64,000 nt of DNA from Annona cherimola (Eukaryota > Streptophyta > Magnoliopsida > Magnoliales > Annonaceae). The notes beneath the pieces are model-generated. The model saw only the letters and a list, made by a program, of their open reading frames with translations, did no database searches and was not told the origin of the DNA. This document shows, one piece after another, positions 46,094 to 57,400 of this stretch; positions within the stretch are counted from its first letter, which is position 1, and the number at the start of each line of letters is the position of its first letter. The stretch covers positions 75,782,224 to 75,846,223 of the forward strand of contig CM059971.1 in the NCBI GenBank assembly GCA_030490835.1, written 5' to 3'. Both the position numbers and the translations under genes were made by a program.

Positions 46094-46920
46094 TTCACAG
46101 CAAAAAAAAATCATATCAAAGTTTTTTTTTGGCAGATGAGAGATCATAGGTATTTTTTTTCAGGCTTTTTTTTGAAATGCTCCGTTGAATATTTGGCTGG
46201 ATGCGGTTCGGGTTTGGTTCAAAAAAATTTCATAATTGATGAAAAAAAGGAGTGCAATTCGACGGTGGAGCTTATTTTTTAAAAAATAGAGACTAATAAA
46301 GTCACTTGCATTTTGGTTGAAAAAGGGAGTTAATGCATAACCAAGCCATAAAAAAAGTATAGCTAACAACTCATGGCAACTCCATAACTAGGCGAGTGCG
46401 GCAAACTGCTGACACCTTTAATCTAGGCAGAAGTTGTGTTCCGAGAACTATCCAACAGATTGCTATGGAGAGATGCCGACGGAAAAATTAGATGGACAAG
46501 GTGCTACATATTTTTTGTGGACGCCCAACCCATGGGAAGTGCTTCCCATGAGAAAAAAGGAAGTAGGAGCATTGTGGTAATTTTACAGCGTGAGTATATT
46601 TGTTTAAAAACGTGAGTACGTTTGGTTTTTTGATAAATTTTGTATTATATATATACAAAATATCAATCTATTCCATTCATTAGATAGATCAACTACTAAA
46701 ACGTATGTAGACATAATTTTTCATTATTTGACAATTAGTGTATAAAAAATTATTTTTTAATAAGATTTCATTATAATTTGTAAAGTTGGAAAATATAATT
46801 TTTATTAGGAGTTATGTTATGTTATTTAAAGTTAATGCAATTAAGGTACTCTCAAGAATAACAATTTCTTTTATTTTTCTTGATTTTTTGAAAATTTATT
46901 AATAATTTTTTATTTTCTGA
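46094..46920. other. AT-rich intergenic DNA
   Basis: No gene recognised. A short minus-strand frame of 69 codons (46160-46369) has no family features. Confidence 0.45.
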
Positions 46921-46924
46921 ATAT

Positions 46925-47765
46925 AATAAAATCTAACCGCGTCTAATCATATCTAACCACATCTAATTTTTGAAATTAATAAGTTAATCATAATTTAACA
47001 CCTGTAATATAATACTAGGCCCCTTATAAGATCATTTATACCTTAACAACGGAATTTGAAACCCTGATAATACGATTTAATGAAACACCCTAATCTAACT
47101 GCGTCTAACCGCTTTTAACTGTGTCTAACTGCGTCTAACCGCATCTAACCGTATCTAACCGTGTCTAACCGCATCTAATTTTTAAAATTAATAAGTTAAT
47201 CCTAATTTAACACCTGTAATATGATTCTAGGCCCCTTATAAGGTCATTTATACCTTAACAACGGAACTTGAAACCCAGATAATACGATTTAATGAAATCA
47301 CCCTAATCTAATTGCGTCTAACGGCGTCTAACCGCGTCTAACTGCGTCTAACCGCATCTAACCGCGTCTAACCGTATCTAACCGTATCTAACCGTATCTA
47401 ACCGGATTTAATTTTTAAAATGAATAAGTTAATCCTATTTTAACAACTGTAATATGATCCTAGGCCCCTTATAAGGCCATTTATACCTTAACAACGGAAT
47501 TTGAAACCCAGATAATACGATTTAATGAAATCACCCTAATCTAACGGCATTTAACCGTGTCTAACCGTATCTAACCGTGTCTAACTGTGTCTAACCACAT
47601 ATAATTTTTGAAATGAATAAGTTAATCCTATTTTAACACCTGTAATATGATCTTATGCCCCTTATAACGTCATTTATACCTTAATAGAGGAATTTGAATC
47701 CCAGATAATACAACTTAATGAAATCTATCTCAATCTAACCGCGTCTCACCGAATTTAATCGTAAT
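46925..47765. repeat. Composite tandem repeat: decamer arrays alternating with a conserved spacer
   Basis: Arrays of the decamer TCTAACCGCG, with variants such as TCTAACCGTA and TCTAACTGCG, alternate with a spacer of about 125 bp that recurs four times (starting near 46965, 47180, 47410 and 47605). Each spacer contains AATAAGTTAATCCTA, a CACCTGTAATATGATCCTAG-like block, GCCCCTTATAAGG and GATAATACGATTTAATGAAA. The decamer number differs between units, from about four to ten. The higher-order period is about 195-230 bp. It is noncoding. I do not recognise the family. Subterminal repeats of a large DNA transposon or a young satellite are both possible. Confidence 0.85.
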
Positions 47766-47799
47766 TTATGAATTTTTTACCTAATCTGTGTATTTTGCG

Positions 47800-50080
47800 A
47801 AATATATATACTTAAATATTTATTCGAGGACTAAATAATTTTAAAACTAAATAAATATATAAAGTTATAATTAAAAATATTAACTCCACTCGATTAAATG
47901 AAATAGAAATTTACGTAAATATATAAAACAATAAAAAATATTATATATATGACGCTGTAGAACCAAATTTGTGATAAATTATATATAATTGTGACTTAGA
48001 TTTAATATGTAAATATATGTTACTTTTTGGGATTGGTTAAATGATCAATTTTGCAAATAACTATATTTAATAGAAATTTTATAACAAAATTTCTTAAATT
48101 ATAAAATAATATTATTACATTTTATATTATAAATTTAAAGTATTAATATAATAATTATGATTTATTGTTACTGTAATTAATTAATTTAAACTAAAAATAC
48201 AAATTTATTGACTTCAAGTGAAATCAATGTAAACAAACAATTTAAAAAAATTTTACATTGAACAAAAAATATATAGAAAATTTCATGTTATAGAACACCT
48301 TTAAATATGTACCCTTGTGTTATATCTCCTGTAAATTTTCTATCAAAATTTAATTTTTCTTTAATTTCTTAGTAATAGATACCTTTTTGCGAAATCTTAC
48401 ATTCATGGGATTTTTTTGTAAAATATTGCGTCCGGAAGTCATATCTGCGGCAGTAGTCAGAATCGTCAAAATTGGTCAAAATTGGTCGAAACGGGTCAAA
48501 ATTGCTACAGTAAATTGCTATAGTAAATTTCAGACATCCGATTACATGTTTATCTGTATGGTTTAATATGTTGTGCAAATGCTTAAATGAACCCCAAATT
48601 CACTTTTGGGCACACATCTGGGTTCATTATTTACTATAGATTCACAAAATACTTTTCTTTTTGTAAATCTAGCGAATCTACGAAGTTTGGGCAAAAAGTA
48701 GACAAATTATAAAAGCTTAAAATTCTTATTGAATCTTTAATAAAAAAGCACGAAAATTTTCTAAAGCTTAATTGGCGTGCCCACGGAGGGATTTACTGGA
48801 ACAGATCTGAGAAATGTATGTATACCACAATTTTGAACGAAAGATATTGGATTTTGCATCCCGTCAAATGTATAACTGATATTAAATTGATGCAGCTTTT
48901 TGTTTTATTTTTCTGTCCGTTCACATATTTTAGTGTAAGGGTTCGTCACTTGCGGCAACCGCCCAAATGAACTCCAAATTCACATCTGGATTCCTTATTT
49001 AATATAGATTTTCCCATTACTTTTCTTTGTGTGAATCTAGCAAATCTATGGAGTTTTGGCAAAAAGTAGACGAATTATAAAAGTTTAAAATTCTTATTGA
49101 ATCTTTAAAAAGAATTGCATGAAAATTTAGCCGATATATCTAGAATTAATAAATTTAAAATAAAATAAAAAATATAGCCGATATATCCATAAAATCTTAA
49201 TAAAGTGATATGATTTTGTGTAAATAAGGACCATAAAAATTTGATAATTTTCCAAAATTATATAGGATAATTTTCATCTTAACATATAGGCATTAAATTA
49301 AACAAAAGATATTTATATTTTTAATAGTAAAAATTATATCAGTCATCCTTTATTGTTATAAATTTTTTGCAAATCAAAATGGAGTAAGGTAAGAAACTTT
49401 ATAAAAAGATAAAAATTTGTATTAAACTCGCGCGCTCGCAACACTCCATTAAAAAAGATAAAAATTAACCCGACCTCCCACCCACGCACCCTTTCACACA
49501 CATTATTGTATTAATAATTATATCTAAAAAATAAATTAGATCTTCAATTACAATGTATCTTCAAATTTTATAATCCATGGACTTTTATTCGATTTTAATG
49601 ATTCTAAATAATATAAACATTTACAAAATAAATATAAATGTATAATTAAAAATAATAGTAGATAATATCTTCAATTATAATATATCTGCAATTTTTAATG
49701 TTCACATAAGCTTCTTCTATTTTTGTGATTCTAAGTAATTCATGGGATTGGTTCAATAATCAATTTAGTAAATAACTATATTTAATAGAAATTTTATAAT
49801 AAAATTTATTAAAATTATAAAATAATATTATTACAGTTTATGTTACAAGTTTAACGTATTAATATACTAATTGTGATTTATTGTTACCAGAATTAATAAA
49901 TTTAAAATAAAAATAAAAATTTATTTGCTTCAAGTGAAATCAATGCAAAATTATCAATTTAATGAATATTTAGATTGAATAAAAAATCTATAAAAAATTT
50001 CATGTTATAGAACACTTCTAAATACCGTCCAATCAAATTTAAAGCCCAATAAAATTTTTTTGATATAAAACTATAATTTA
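47800..50080. repeat. AT-rich region built of duplicated blocks
   Basis: A block of about 285 bp at 48031-48312 (GGGATTGGTTAAATGATCAA to ATGTTATAGAACACC) recurs at 49741-50030 in the same orientation. A second block at 48576-48760 recurs at 48960-49128 (AAATGAACYCCAAATTCAC, then GCAAAAAGTAGAC and TTATTGAATCTTTAA). The copies are diverged. No frame longer than about 70 codons occurs. The arrangement suggests the inside of a large non-autonomous element that also includes the composite array before it. I cannot define its ends. Confidence 0.55.
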
Positions 50081-50589
50081 GATTTAAATAAACTAAATAT
50101 ATATGATTTTTGGGACTGATTTAATAATTAAGTATTTTTATATTAGTAAAAAATTATTTAATGAGTCCATCTAAATCTAACATCTAACTGTAAACGTTTA
50201 TATGTATCTCTATTTTTTCACACAAAAATTATGAAAATTGAATTTAATAAAGCGCCTTCTATCATTCAAGTTTTAGGTGAATAAGTTGTCATATTTCTAT
50301 ATTGTAAATTATAAAAATTAACGTAATTTTACAATACATTAACAGAATTTAAATAAAATAAAGATTAATTTAAATTAATTTAAGTGAATATAAAATTATG
50401 AATTTAACAAACATTTTGTTAAATATAAAGTTTGTAACAAAATTTGTGGATGTTTCTTTAATTATTACAATATGTATTAATTTGAAATTAGAATTTTTTT
50501 GAAATTAATTTGAAAATAATACAAGTTTATAACCCACCATACAACACAAAATTCATGAATTTTACGGTAAATGACTGAAAATAAATTGT

Positions 50590-50790
50590 TACATTTTACC
50601 TGATTCTTTGCCTTGGATTTTACTAACAAAAATAGTTTCTTATAGTTGATTCTCTGCCTTCAATCACGGAAATGAATTCAACATTTAATGTCAATGAGTT
50701 CTTACAAATGTTGCATTTCAACTGATTTTTGCCTTTGGCTTTGCTAGTGAAAACAGATTCTTTCACTGATTTTCTGCCTTTGTTCGTGAA
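50590..50790. repeat. Two-copy tandem repeat, period about 110 bp
   Basis: CTGATTCTTTGCCTTGGATT and CTGATTTTTGCCTTTGGCTT start two diverged direct copies. They continue through GATTCTCTGCCTTCAATCAC and GATTTTCTGCCTTTGTTCGT. A 93-codon minus-strand frame (50623-50904) spans them and shows an echo (KGRKSVKES and EGRESTIRN), but it matches no family I recognise. Confidence 0.5.
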
Positions 50791-50799
50791 TTGCCAGAA

Positions 50800-51655
50800 T
50801 TCTGGTGGTACATGCATTGAAATTATCGTGCTAAATTTGACAAGGATATAGCAATCTAGCAGGATCAAGTTTATTAGGGAATCATTGCATTTCCACCGAT
50901 TCATTTCTTGTTATTATATAAAGCTGAGTAGAAAGAGAAGCAGACATCCAACAAATCAATTAAACATATTTTCTTTTTAGTTTTTTCAGTGCGAGAGGAA
51001 TGCAAACCAGTGTATGCAAGCACAAACCAATTCGACAGTTGTATACATATGATTAAATGAAATGCTTTTACATATGCTTCACATTATTTCAAATAAAGCA
51101 GGTAAAATTGTTACATTTTTGTCCTAAATACAAATTTACATAATCACATGATCTTAGTATCTTCGAAATTTCACCCAGAGCCCCTTCTTTTAACAACCCT
51201 CTCTGTTCTTCTCATGCAACTTTTATTGGCGATTGCATCTCCTTCCAATAGTAGATCACTGAAAGCGTCCCATATGCATCGCACTCTCTCCAAACTTAAC
51301 CTTGTTACAGTCTCGACTAGCAAATGTGAACATGAACATACTAAGCATGCACTATACATGTAATCTGTAAAAAGTCTACAAGTATTACATAGAATTACAA
51401 ATCAATTGTACATAGAACGTGAAGAAAATATCCTGCGAGTGTAAAATTTTATGAAAAAGAGAGAATGAAAGAGAGAAATTCAACAACAAATTGTGCACTA
51501 ATTTTCACACAAAATATTATTAGGGACAAGAAAGAAGAAATGTTATTAGAACATTAATAAATGAAAGCTAGCCAAAAAAAATAAAAAAGCAAACTGAGCA
51601 ATAAGAAACCCATTCTAGTGTTGTTCACTCTGCACTTCTGTAGTTAGATGACATG
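50800..51655. other. Flank of the lectin pseudogene, nothing certain
   Basis: This lies downstream of the jacalin-like pseudogene on the minus strand and could contain its missing C-terminal exon or 3' untranslated region. I looked for the GPFG and final glycine-rich motifs of jacalin domains and did not find a convincing match. Short frames at 51148-51363 on both strands are unassigned. Confidence 0.35.
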
Positions 51656-51659
51656 TTAG

Positions 51660-52029
51660 TGCTCATGAGTTGTAAATCTCTTCTAATTCCAAAGTGATCA
51701 AATAACAACCTTCATCTGAGTATTGTTTTGGTGGAACCCAAAATACCCGGAGATCTCTGACAATGAGGAGCTGCCCAAATTGACCTGCAGGAGTGAAATT
51801 TTTTGTTAAAGGAGATGGCCATCATAGCGGGCGTTATCCATTTGATAAAAATCAACACACTGACATGTCGACATGATCCCGTATAATAATAATATAGTGT
51901 GTTCAGAGTCTATTTCAATGCCTTACTGGAGTGCATGTACCACCACAATCTTCGCCATGCTTGCTTGGTGTGTTTGATTCATACTGTACATGAATGGAGT
52001 TGATAGAATCCTCATGAGAGATGTATAGC
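51660..52029 (-). pseudogene. Jacalin-related lectin, 3' part (split by Athila)
   Basis: On the minus strand 52029-51927 reads LYISHEDSINSIHVQYE, then SKHGEDCGGTCTP, the central strands of a jacalin (mannose/glucose-binding) domain. A GTAAGG donor follows at 51926-51921, with a 142-bp intron ending CTGCAG. The next exon from 51784 continues in phase 0 with VNLGSSSLSEISGYFG. That exon hits TGA at 51698-51700, where the family usually has a basic residue before SL, and TAG at 51683-51685. Jacalin lectins are beta-prism carbohydrate-binding proteins, often in stress or defence. With the stops and the insertion no functional domain can be made. The frame starting GQFGQLLIVRD in the second exon is open for longer but is out of phase with the first exon and not lectin-like. 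Confidence 0.85.
52025..52029. repeat. Left target-site duplication ATAGC
   Basis: It is identical to 62821-62825. Five bases is the usual Ty3/gypsy duplication length. It lies inside the lectin exon. Confidence 0.95.
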
Positions 52030-53187
52030 TGATAAGTCTAAAAATTTTCATTTAATTTTATATTAAATTCACACCGTTAAGTATTAGAACGTTAATTAAA
52101 TGCATGTTTTAAGTGGAATTTCATGAAAATCATATTTTTGATAGAATCTTTAATTTTAATATAAAACGGGTCATTTTGGAATATTTTGGAAAATATGAAA
52201 TTATAAAAATAATTAGACATGCTAAAAGGGATTAAATAGGCTAACTTTGAAATATGGGTGCAAAGTAGACCGTTATAAAATCTTAAGATAAAATAAAATA
52301 AATTCAACAAGCACTCAAAAGTAATTAAAAGTCTACATGGGTTGATTAAAATTATCAAATATAGAAAATCACATATCACGGTCTTATTTTTCTGCATAAG
52401 TACAGATGATTGGAGCACCGCCGGAGCACCAGAAACGGTGCTCCATCTTCCCCTTTCAGCCATCACCGAAAAACCACGATCACAGCAGCTTCTTTAAAAC
52501 AAAGCAACCATCGCCCACATCGAATCCAACCAGCAGCTCGTCCGCACCACATGGACAAGTTTGGCAGCCATTAAAATCCCAACCAGCCCCAAATTCAGCA
52601 AACTCGCGTCCAGCCGTAAATCAAGGCAAACTCAAACCGGCTGCAACTCCTTCTTCCCCAATCCAGTTTCGGCCATGCCACCTGCCTTCCTTCTCTACTT
52701 CCGACAACAGAAAAATAATCAATAGCAGCGGCTTGTCCGCATTTCAGCGGCAGCTCCGGCCTGCGTCTTCCCCAAATCCGGCAGCGCCCGCACGATCAGC
52801 ACCTCCATCACGCCCAAATCAAGCAGCCAGAAACGGAAAAATCCGGTCATCCTCAAATCCAACGGCAACAGCAGAACGGTGCCTCCATTTTCAGCAACCA
52901 TGAAAATCCAAGCAGCAGCTCTCAAAATCTAGTCGCAGCAACTCCATTTTCCCCATCATCTCCGGCGGTGCCAGCAGCTACAACGATGATATCACCATCG
53001 AATGAAAATCAAAACCGGGTTTTCTCTGATTCATCATCCTGCAGTATTTGCAAGCTCTTGCAGACATGGATGTAAACGGTGCAAAGAAAGAAGCTACGGC
53101 AAAAACGGCAAAGAGCAGCTACAGTAGCTGCTAGAAAGGAGAATCCCACATCGATTTTTCCAAAGGAGGGAGGGCCCCTCCCTCAAC

Positions 53188-53194
53188 TATAAAA
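53188..53194 (+). promoter_or_regulatory. TATA box of the 5' LTR
   Basis: TATAAAA lies after a GC-rich stretch with GGGCCCCTCCCTC. Transcription would start near 53220, in the ACAACTCTCTCTCCC stretch, which sets the U3/R border. The 3' LTR copy is at 62161-62167. Confidence 0.7.
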
Positions 53195-53336
53195 TGAGGG
53201 TCCCCCTTGCCTTGAAACACAACTCTCTCTCCCATCACTTGAAGTGGGACCCATTGAGGTGGGACCCTTGCCAAGTGGGAAAAATTTAAGAGCTTGTATT
53301 GCTCATCAAAAAGAGTGGTTTTCAAGCAAGAATTGG

Positions 53337-53343
53337 GGTAAGT
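53337..53343 (+). promoter_or_regulatory. Possible splice donor in the LTR leader
   Basis: GGTAAGT matches the plant 5' splice consensus and lies about 115 bp after the inferred start site. The CT-rich tract at 53540-53690 could serve a downstream acceptor. Splicing would shorten the leader before gag. This is inferred from sequence only. Confidence 0.3.
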
Positions 53344-53853
53344 AAATTTCTGTTAATTATAGTTTTTCTTTAATGCTTTGTAGTTGTTAATTTTAGATTT
53401 GTAATATTTAGCATAGATTTATCGCTTTATGCATTGTAATTATTAGATTACGTTTAATGCAATTTTCATTCCTGCTTTCGTAGATTAATTTCTGTAGTCT
53501 TTTAATTACTGTCCTAGTTTAGATTTAATTATTTGCAATTTCTTCTTTCCTTTCTCTGTCTCTTTCTCTCTCTTATTTATATGCTTTCTCTCTCTTCTTT
53601 CTTCTCTTTCTAATTTCTTCTCCTTTCTCCCTAATTTCTTTCTTTTTCTTCTCTGCACCCTCTTTCACTTTTCTCTTTTATTTTTTGCTTAAAATAATTC
53701 AAAATATATAGCCTCTCTGTGGATTCGACCCGACTCACCGTTATTCTACACTATCACTCGTATAATGGTAGCTTTAATGTGTTTCGGTTAATTTAAATTA
53801 AATTGGTGATCACAGTGCTCTTAACGACAAGCACTTGGTACGCATCAAGTTTT

Positions 53854-53871
53854 TGGCGCCGTTGCCGGGGA
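53854..53871 (+). other. Primer binding site for tRNA-Asp
   Basis: TGGCGCCGTTGCCGGGGA is complementary to the last 18 bases of plant tRNA-Asp(GUC), CCA end included. It starts 6 bp after the 5' LTR. This primer is known for Athila and related gypsy lineages. Confidence 0.93.
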
Positions 53872-54474
53872 GGCATGATATTTTGAATTATTCTCCTTAA
53901 ATCTTCTTAAATCTCATCTGGTGTTGCTTTATTTCATGTTACCTGTTATGCTTCCTTTTAAATTTCTTATCTGCTTTCTTTATGCTACTAACTACTAATT
54001 GCGTCTAATTAAGATACATGGGTGTGATTGACTAACTTGCATCATTTAAAAAAATTCTAAAAACTCGCATCATCTAAAAGCTTTAACGTTTGCATTTCCC
54101 TTCTTTAACCCCCATGTCTACACCTTTTCATATTTATTCTCATTTCTGATCTTGAACCCCTTTTCTACACCGTTTACATTTTACTTTTTGCACGTTTAAT
54201 TTCTGTCATTAACTTGCATTATATCTAACTAGCTAACCCGCTAACTTGCATTTTATATTTGGTTGCGCATTTACACATTTATTCTGAAAAAAAAAAAAAA
54301 ATTCATATCTCATATTTATTATTGTTATTACTTTTCTTCTTGGTGCTTGCATATTTTATTCTCTCGTTCAGTTCATAGTTATATATTTTTGAGCTCGCCT
54401 TACCTTTTTATGTCCATTTAGCAGCTTATCATAGCACGCTAATAAAAAAAAAAAAAAATTTCCTCTAATGATAT
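53872..54474 (+). other. Untranslated leader of the Athila element
   Basis: About 600 bp of AT-rich sequence between the primer binding site and gag, with A-runs near 54285 and 54445. No open frame of note. It probably holds the packaging signal, which cannot be recognised by sequence alone. Confidence 0.6.
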
Positions 54475-57400
54475 ATGCATGGTAGGAAATCTTTAAATCC
54501 TGATTTGATAGAACCAAACCTTGAAATTGAAAGATTCCTACATCAATTAAGAAAATCACAAAAATATATAATGGATCAAAATCGAATGTTAGAAATTAAT
54601 AATCCTGAACCCGATCCTCCTAAACAAATGAAAGAATATTTCATTCCAACCAATTATAATCCTTCTTCTTGCATTCAACTACCTCAAACGCAAGCCAATC
54701 AATATGAAATCAAACCAGGAACCATCCAAATGCTTCCATCTTTTTATGGAAATACTAATGAAGATCCTTATAGGCATCTGGATGAATTTTTAGAAATTTG
54801 CTCCACAGTGAAAATACAAGGTTTTTCTGACGACGCTCTCAAATTGAGGCTTTTTCCATTTTCCCTCAAAGATAAGGCTAAATATTGGTTAGGTACGCTA
54901 AGTAAACCTATTACTACTTGGAATATGATGCAACAAGAATTTCTAAAAAAATTCTATCCCATAGGCCGAACCAATACCATGAGAAGAGCAATTACCCAAT
55001 TTTCTCAAACACCTGGAGAGCAAATCCATGAATCCTGGGAAAGATTAAAAGAATTATTAAGAAAATGTCCGCATCACGGATTATCTAAATGGCAAATTGT
55101 CCAAGCATTTTATGAAGGATTAGCCGAGCATTATAAACAAATGGTAGACGCATCATGTGGAGGAGCATTTATGAGTAAAAGTGAAGATGAAGCATATGAT
55201 TTATTTGAAATGCTTAGTGAAAATTCCATAAATCATGCTTCATTATCATCATATGAAAGAAATATGGGCTCATCTAAAAAGGCAGGATTATATGAAGTTA
55301 AAAATTACATGGAACCTAATTCAAGAATAGATATAAATTTTATTGCACAAAAATTAGAAAAATTAGAAAAAATGTGGAATAATCAACCTCCACCTTGTCC
55401 ATATCCTAATTTTCAATCACCTCAAGAAATTTGTGCTTTGTGTTCAAGCCCAACGCATGCTATAAGTGAATGCCCTACTGCAGCTCAACTCCCACCTTTC
55501 ATCCAAGAGCAAGTGCAGGCAGCTCAAGGATTTTCCAAACCAAACAATGATCCATACTCAAATACCTATAATCCAGGTTGGAGAAATCATCCTAATTTTT
55601 CTTGGAAAAATCAAACTCAATACCAAGTTGCAAATCCTTCTACTTCACATTTTTCCAAACCTTCAACACAAAATTATTACCAAAATCAACAACCACAATA
55701 TAATTTCCAAACCAATGCGTACTCAAAAGGACCGCAAATTGAGTCGCCAGCCAATTATTCATCAAGCTACCAACCCCCTTCGCCAGCTAATGATGTTAAT
55801 GAAAGAGTTGCAAAATTAGAACAATTTCTCCAACAATCTATATCTAAGTTGGAAAGTCAAATAGGTCAGGTAGCTGAAGAAAACAGAAAAAGAGAGGTAG
55901 GACATCTACCCAGTCAACCAATACCCAATCCAAGAAATTACCCTCCAGGGTTTCAAAATAAACCAGGTATAATAAAAAACCCACAATTTGAAAATGCAAG
56001 AGCGATTTCTATGCTAAGAAGTGGTAAAATTTTAGAAGACCCGTATAAATCTAAAGTTATTAATGAAAATTCTAGTCAAACAGAACAAAAAGAAATTTTA
56101 GAGTATGACGAAGAATTGGTAGAAACCGAGTTGGGGGGAGAAGATAAAGGAAAAGAAACAATAGATGAAGACCCCAATCAATACCAACCTGTAGCCCCCT
56201 TCCCGAGTGCCTTAAAAGCTAAATCTGCTAATAAACAAAAACTTGCACAAAACGAGGAAATGATGGAGTTGTTCAAACAAGTTAATATTAACATTCCTCT
56301 TATTGACGCTATCAAACATGTTCCAGCCTATGCAAAATTCTTGAAAGACCTTTGCACTCAAAAGAGAGAACCTCGGTCCGCTCCTCAAAAGATCATGCTC
56401 CTAGCAGAGGCGAGGGCAGCAATTTTAGATAAATTACCACAAAAATTACAAGATCCTGGTACCCCACTCATTTCTTGTGACATAGGCGGAATAACATTTG
56501 ATAAAGCACTTTTAGACCTAGGGGCTAGTGTTAATCTCTTACCCACTTCTGTTTATGAAAAATTTAACATGGGAGAATTAAAATCCACTTCAGTCATTCT
56601 ACAACTTGCAGACAAATCGGTGAAAACTCCACGAGGACTTATTGAAGATGTCATAATAAAGATTAATGATTGTTATTTCCCAGTGGATTTTCTTATTCTT
56701 GACATGACCTCGAATTCAGAGCTAAACAATGCACCTATCATTTTAGGGCGGCCGTTCTTAGCCACTGCAAAAGCTAATATTAATTGTGAAACTGGTATAA
56801 TGGACATCTCATTTGGGGGTGAAAAATTCAAAATTGATATTTTTAAAGCTTCTAAGTACCCAAACGGTGATGACGGGTGTTTTGCGGTTGATATTATCAA
56901 TGATTTGTCAAGCTTCAAGCTCGATTTTGAACATGATTCCATAAACGAGATAAATGCTTTAAATGATTGCCCTCAGTCCGTTAACAATTGGAATACTGTC
57001 GAACCCTTACCAATCTTGCAATCTCAGCCCTCACCTCCATCTATTGAGTTACCACCACAACTTGAGCTTAAATCTCTACCTACCTCTCTTAAATATTCAT
57101 TTCTGGGTCCTAATCAAACACTACCAGTAGTAATAGCCTCAAATCTAACTCCAACTCAAGAAAAACAACTTGTTAATATTCTTAGAATGCATAAAAGCGC
57201 TATAGGTTGGTCAATGTCTGATCTAAAAGGAATAAGCCCATCTATTTGCATGCATCACATATACTTAGAGGAAAATGCTAAACCAAGTAGAGAAATGCAA
57301 AGAAGACTAAATCCTATTATGAAGGAGGTAGTGAAGAAGGAAGTTGTCAAATGGCTTGACGCAGGAATCATTTATCCAATTTCTGATAGTAAATGGGTAA

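Larger units (their letters stand above)
52030..53847 (+). repeat. 5' LTR of the Athila element
   Basis: It begins TGATAAGTCTAAAAATTTTC and ends GGTACGCATCA. The U3 part has an unusual GC-rich, CAG/CCG-rich block (52400-53130) with a 165-codon frame that is present identically in the right LTR. I regard that frame as fortuitous. A TATA box is at 53188, a GGTAAGT donor-like site at 53337, and a long CT-rich tract at 53540-53690. Confidence 0.97.

Noticed and set aside
46925..47765. CRISPR array
   Set aside because: The repeats are decamers in contiguous arrays, and the spacers are the same sequence repeated, not unique. The host is a plant.
51665..51784. Minus-strand frame starting GQFGQLLIVRD, open to an apparently natural stop
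   Set aside because: It is out of phase with the preceding exon across the GT-AG intron. The phase-0 frame gives jacalin-like VNLG and ISGYFG.
52406..52903. 165-codon plus-strand frame in the LTR, repeated at 61379-61876
   Set aside because: It lies wholly inside the LTR and is repeated only because the LTRs are identical. Composition is low-complexity (S, P, N, A-rich), no family is recognisable, and it precedes the TATA box.
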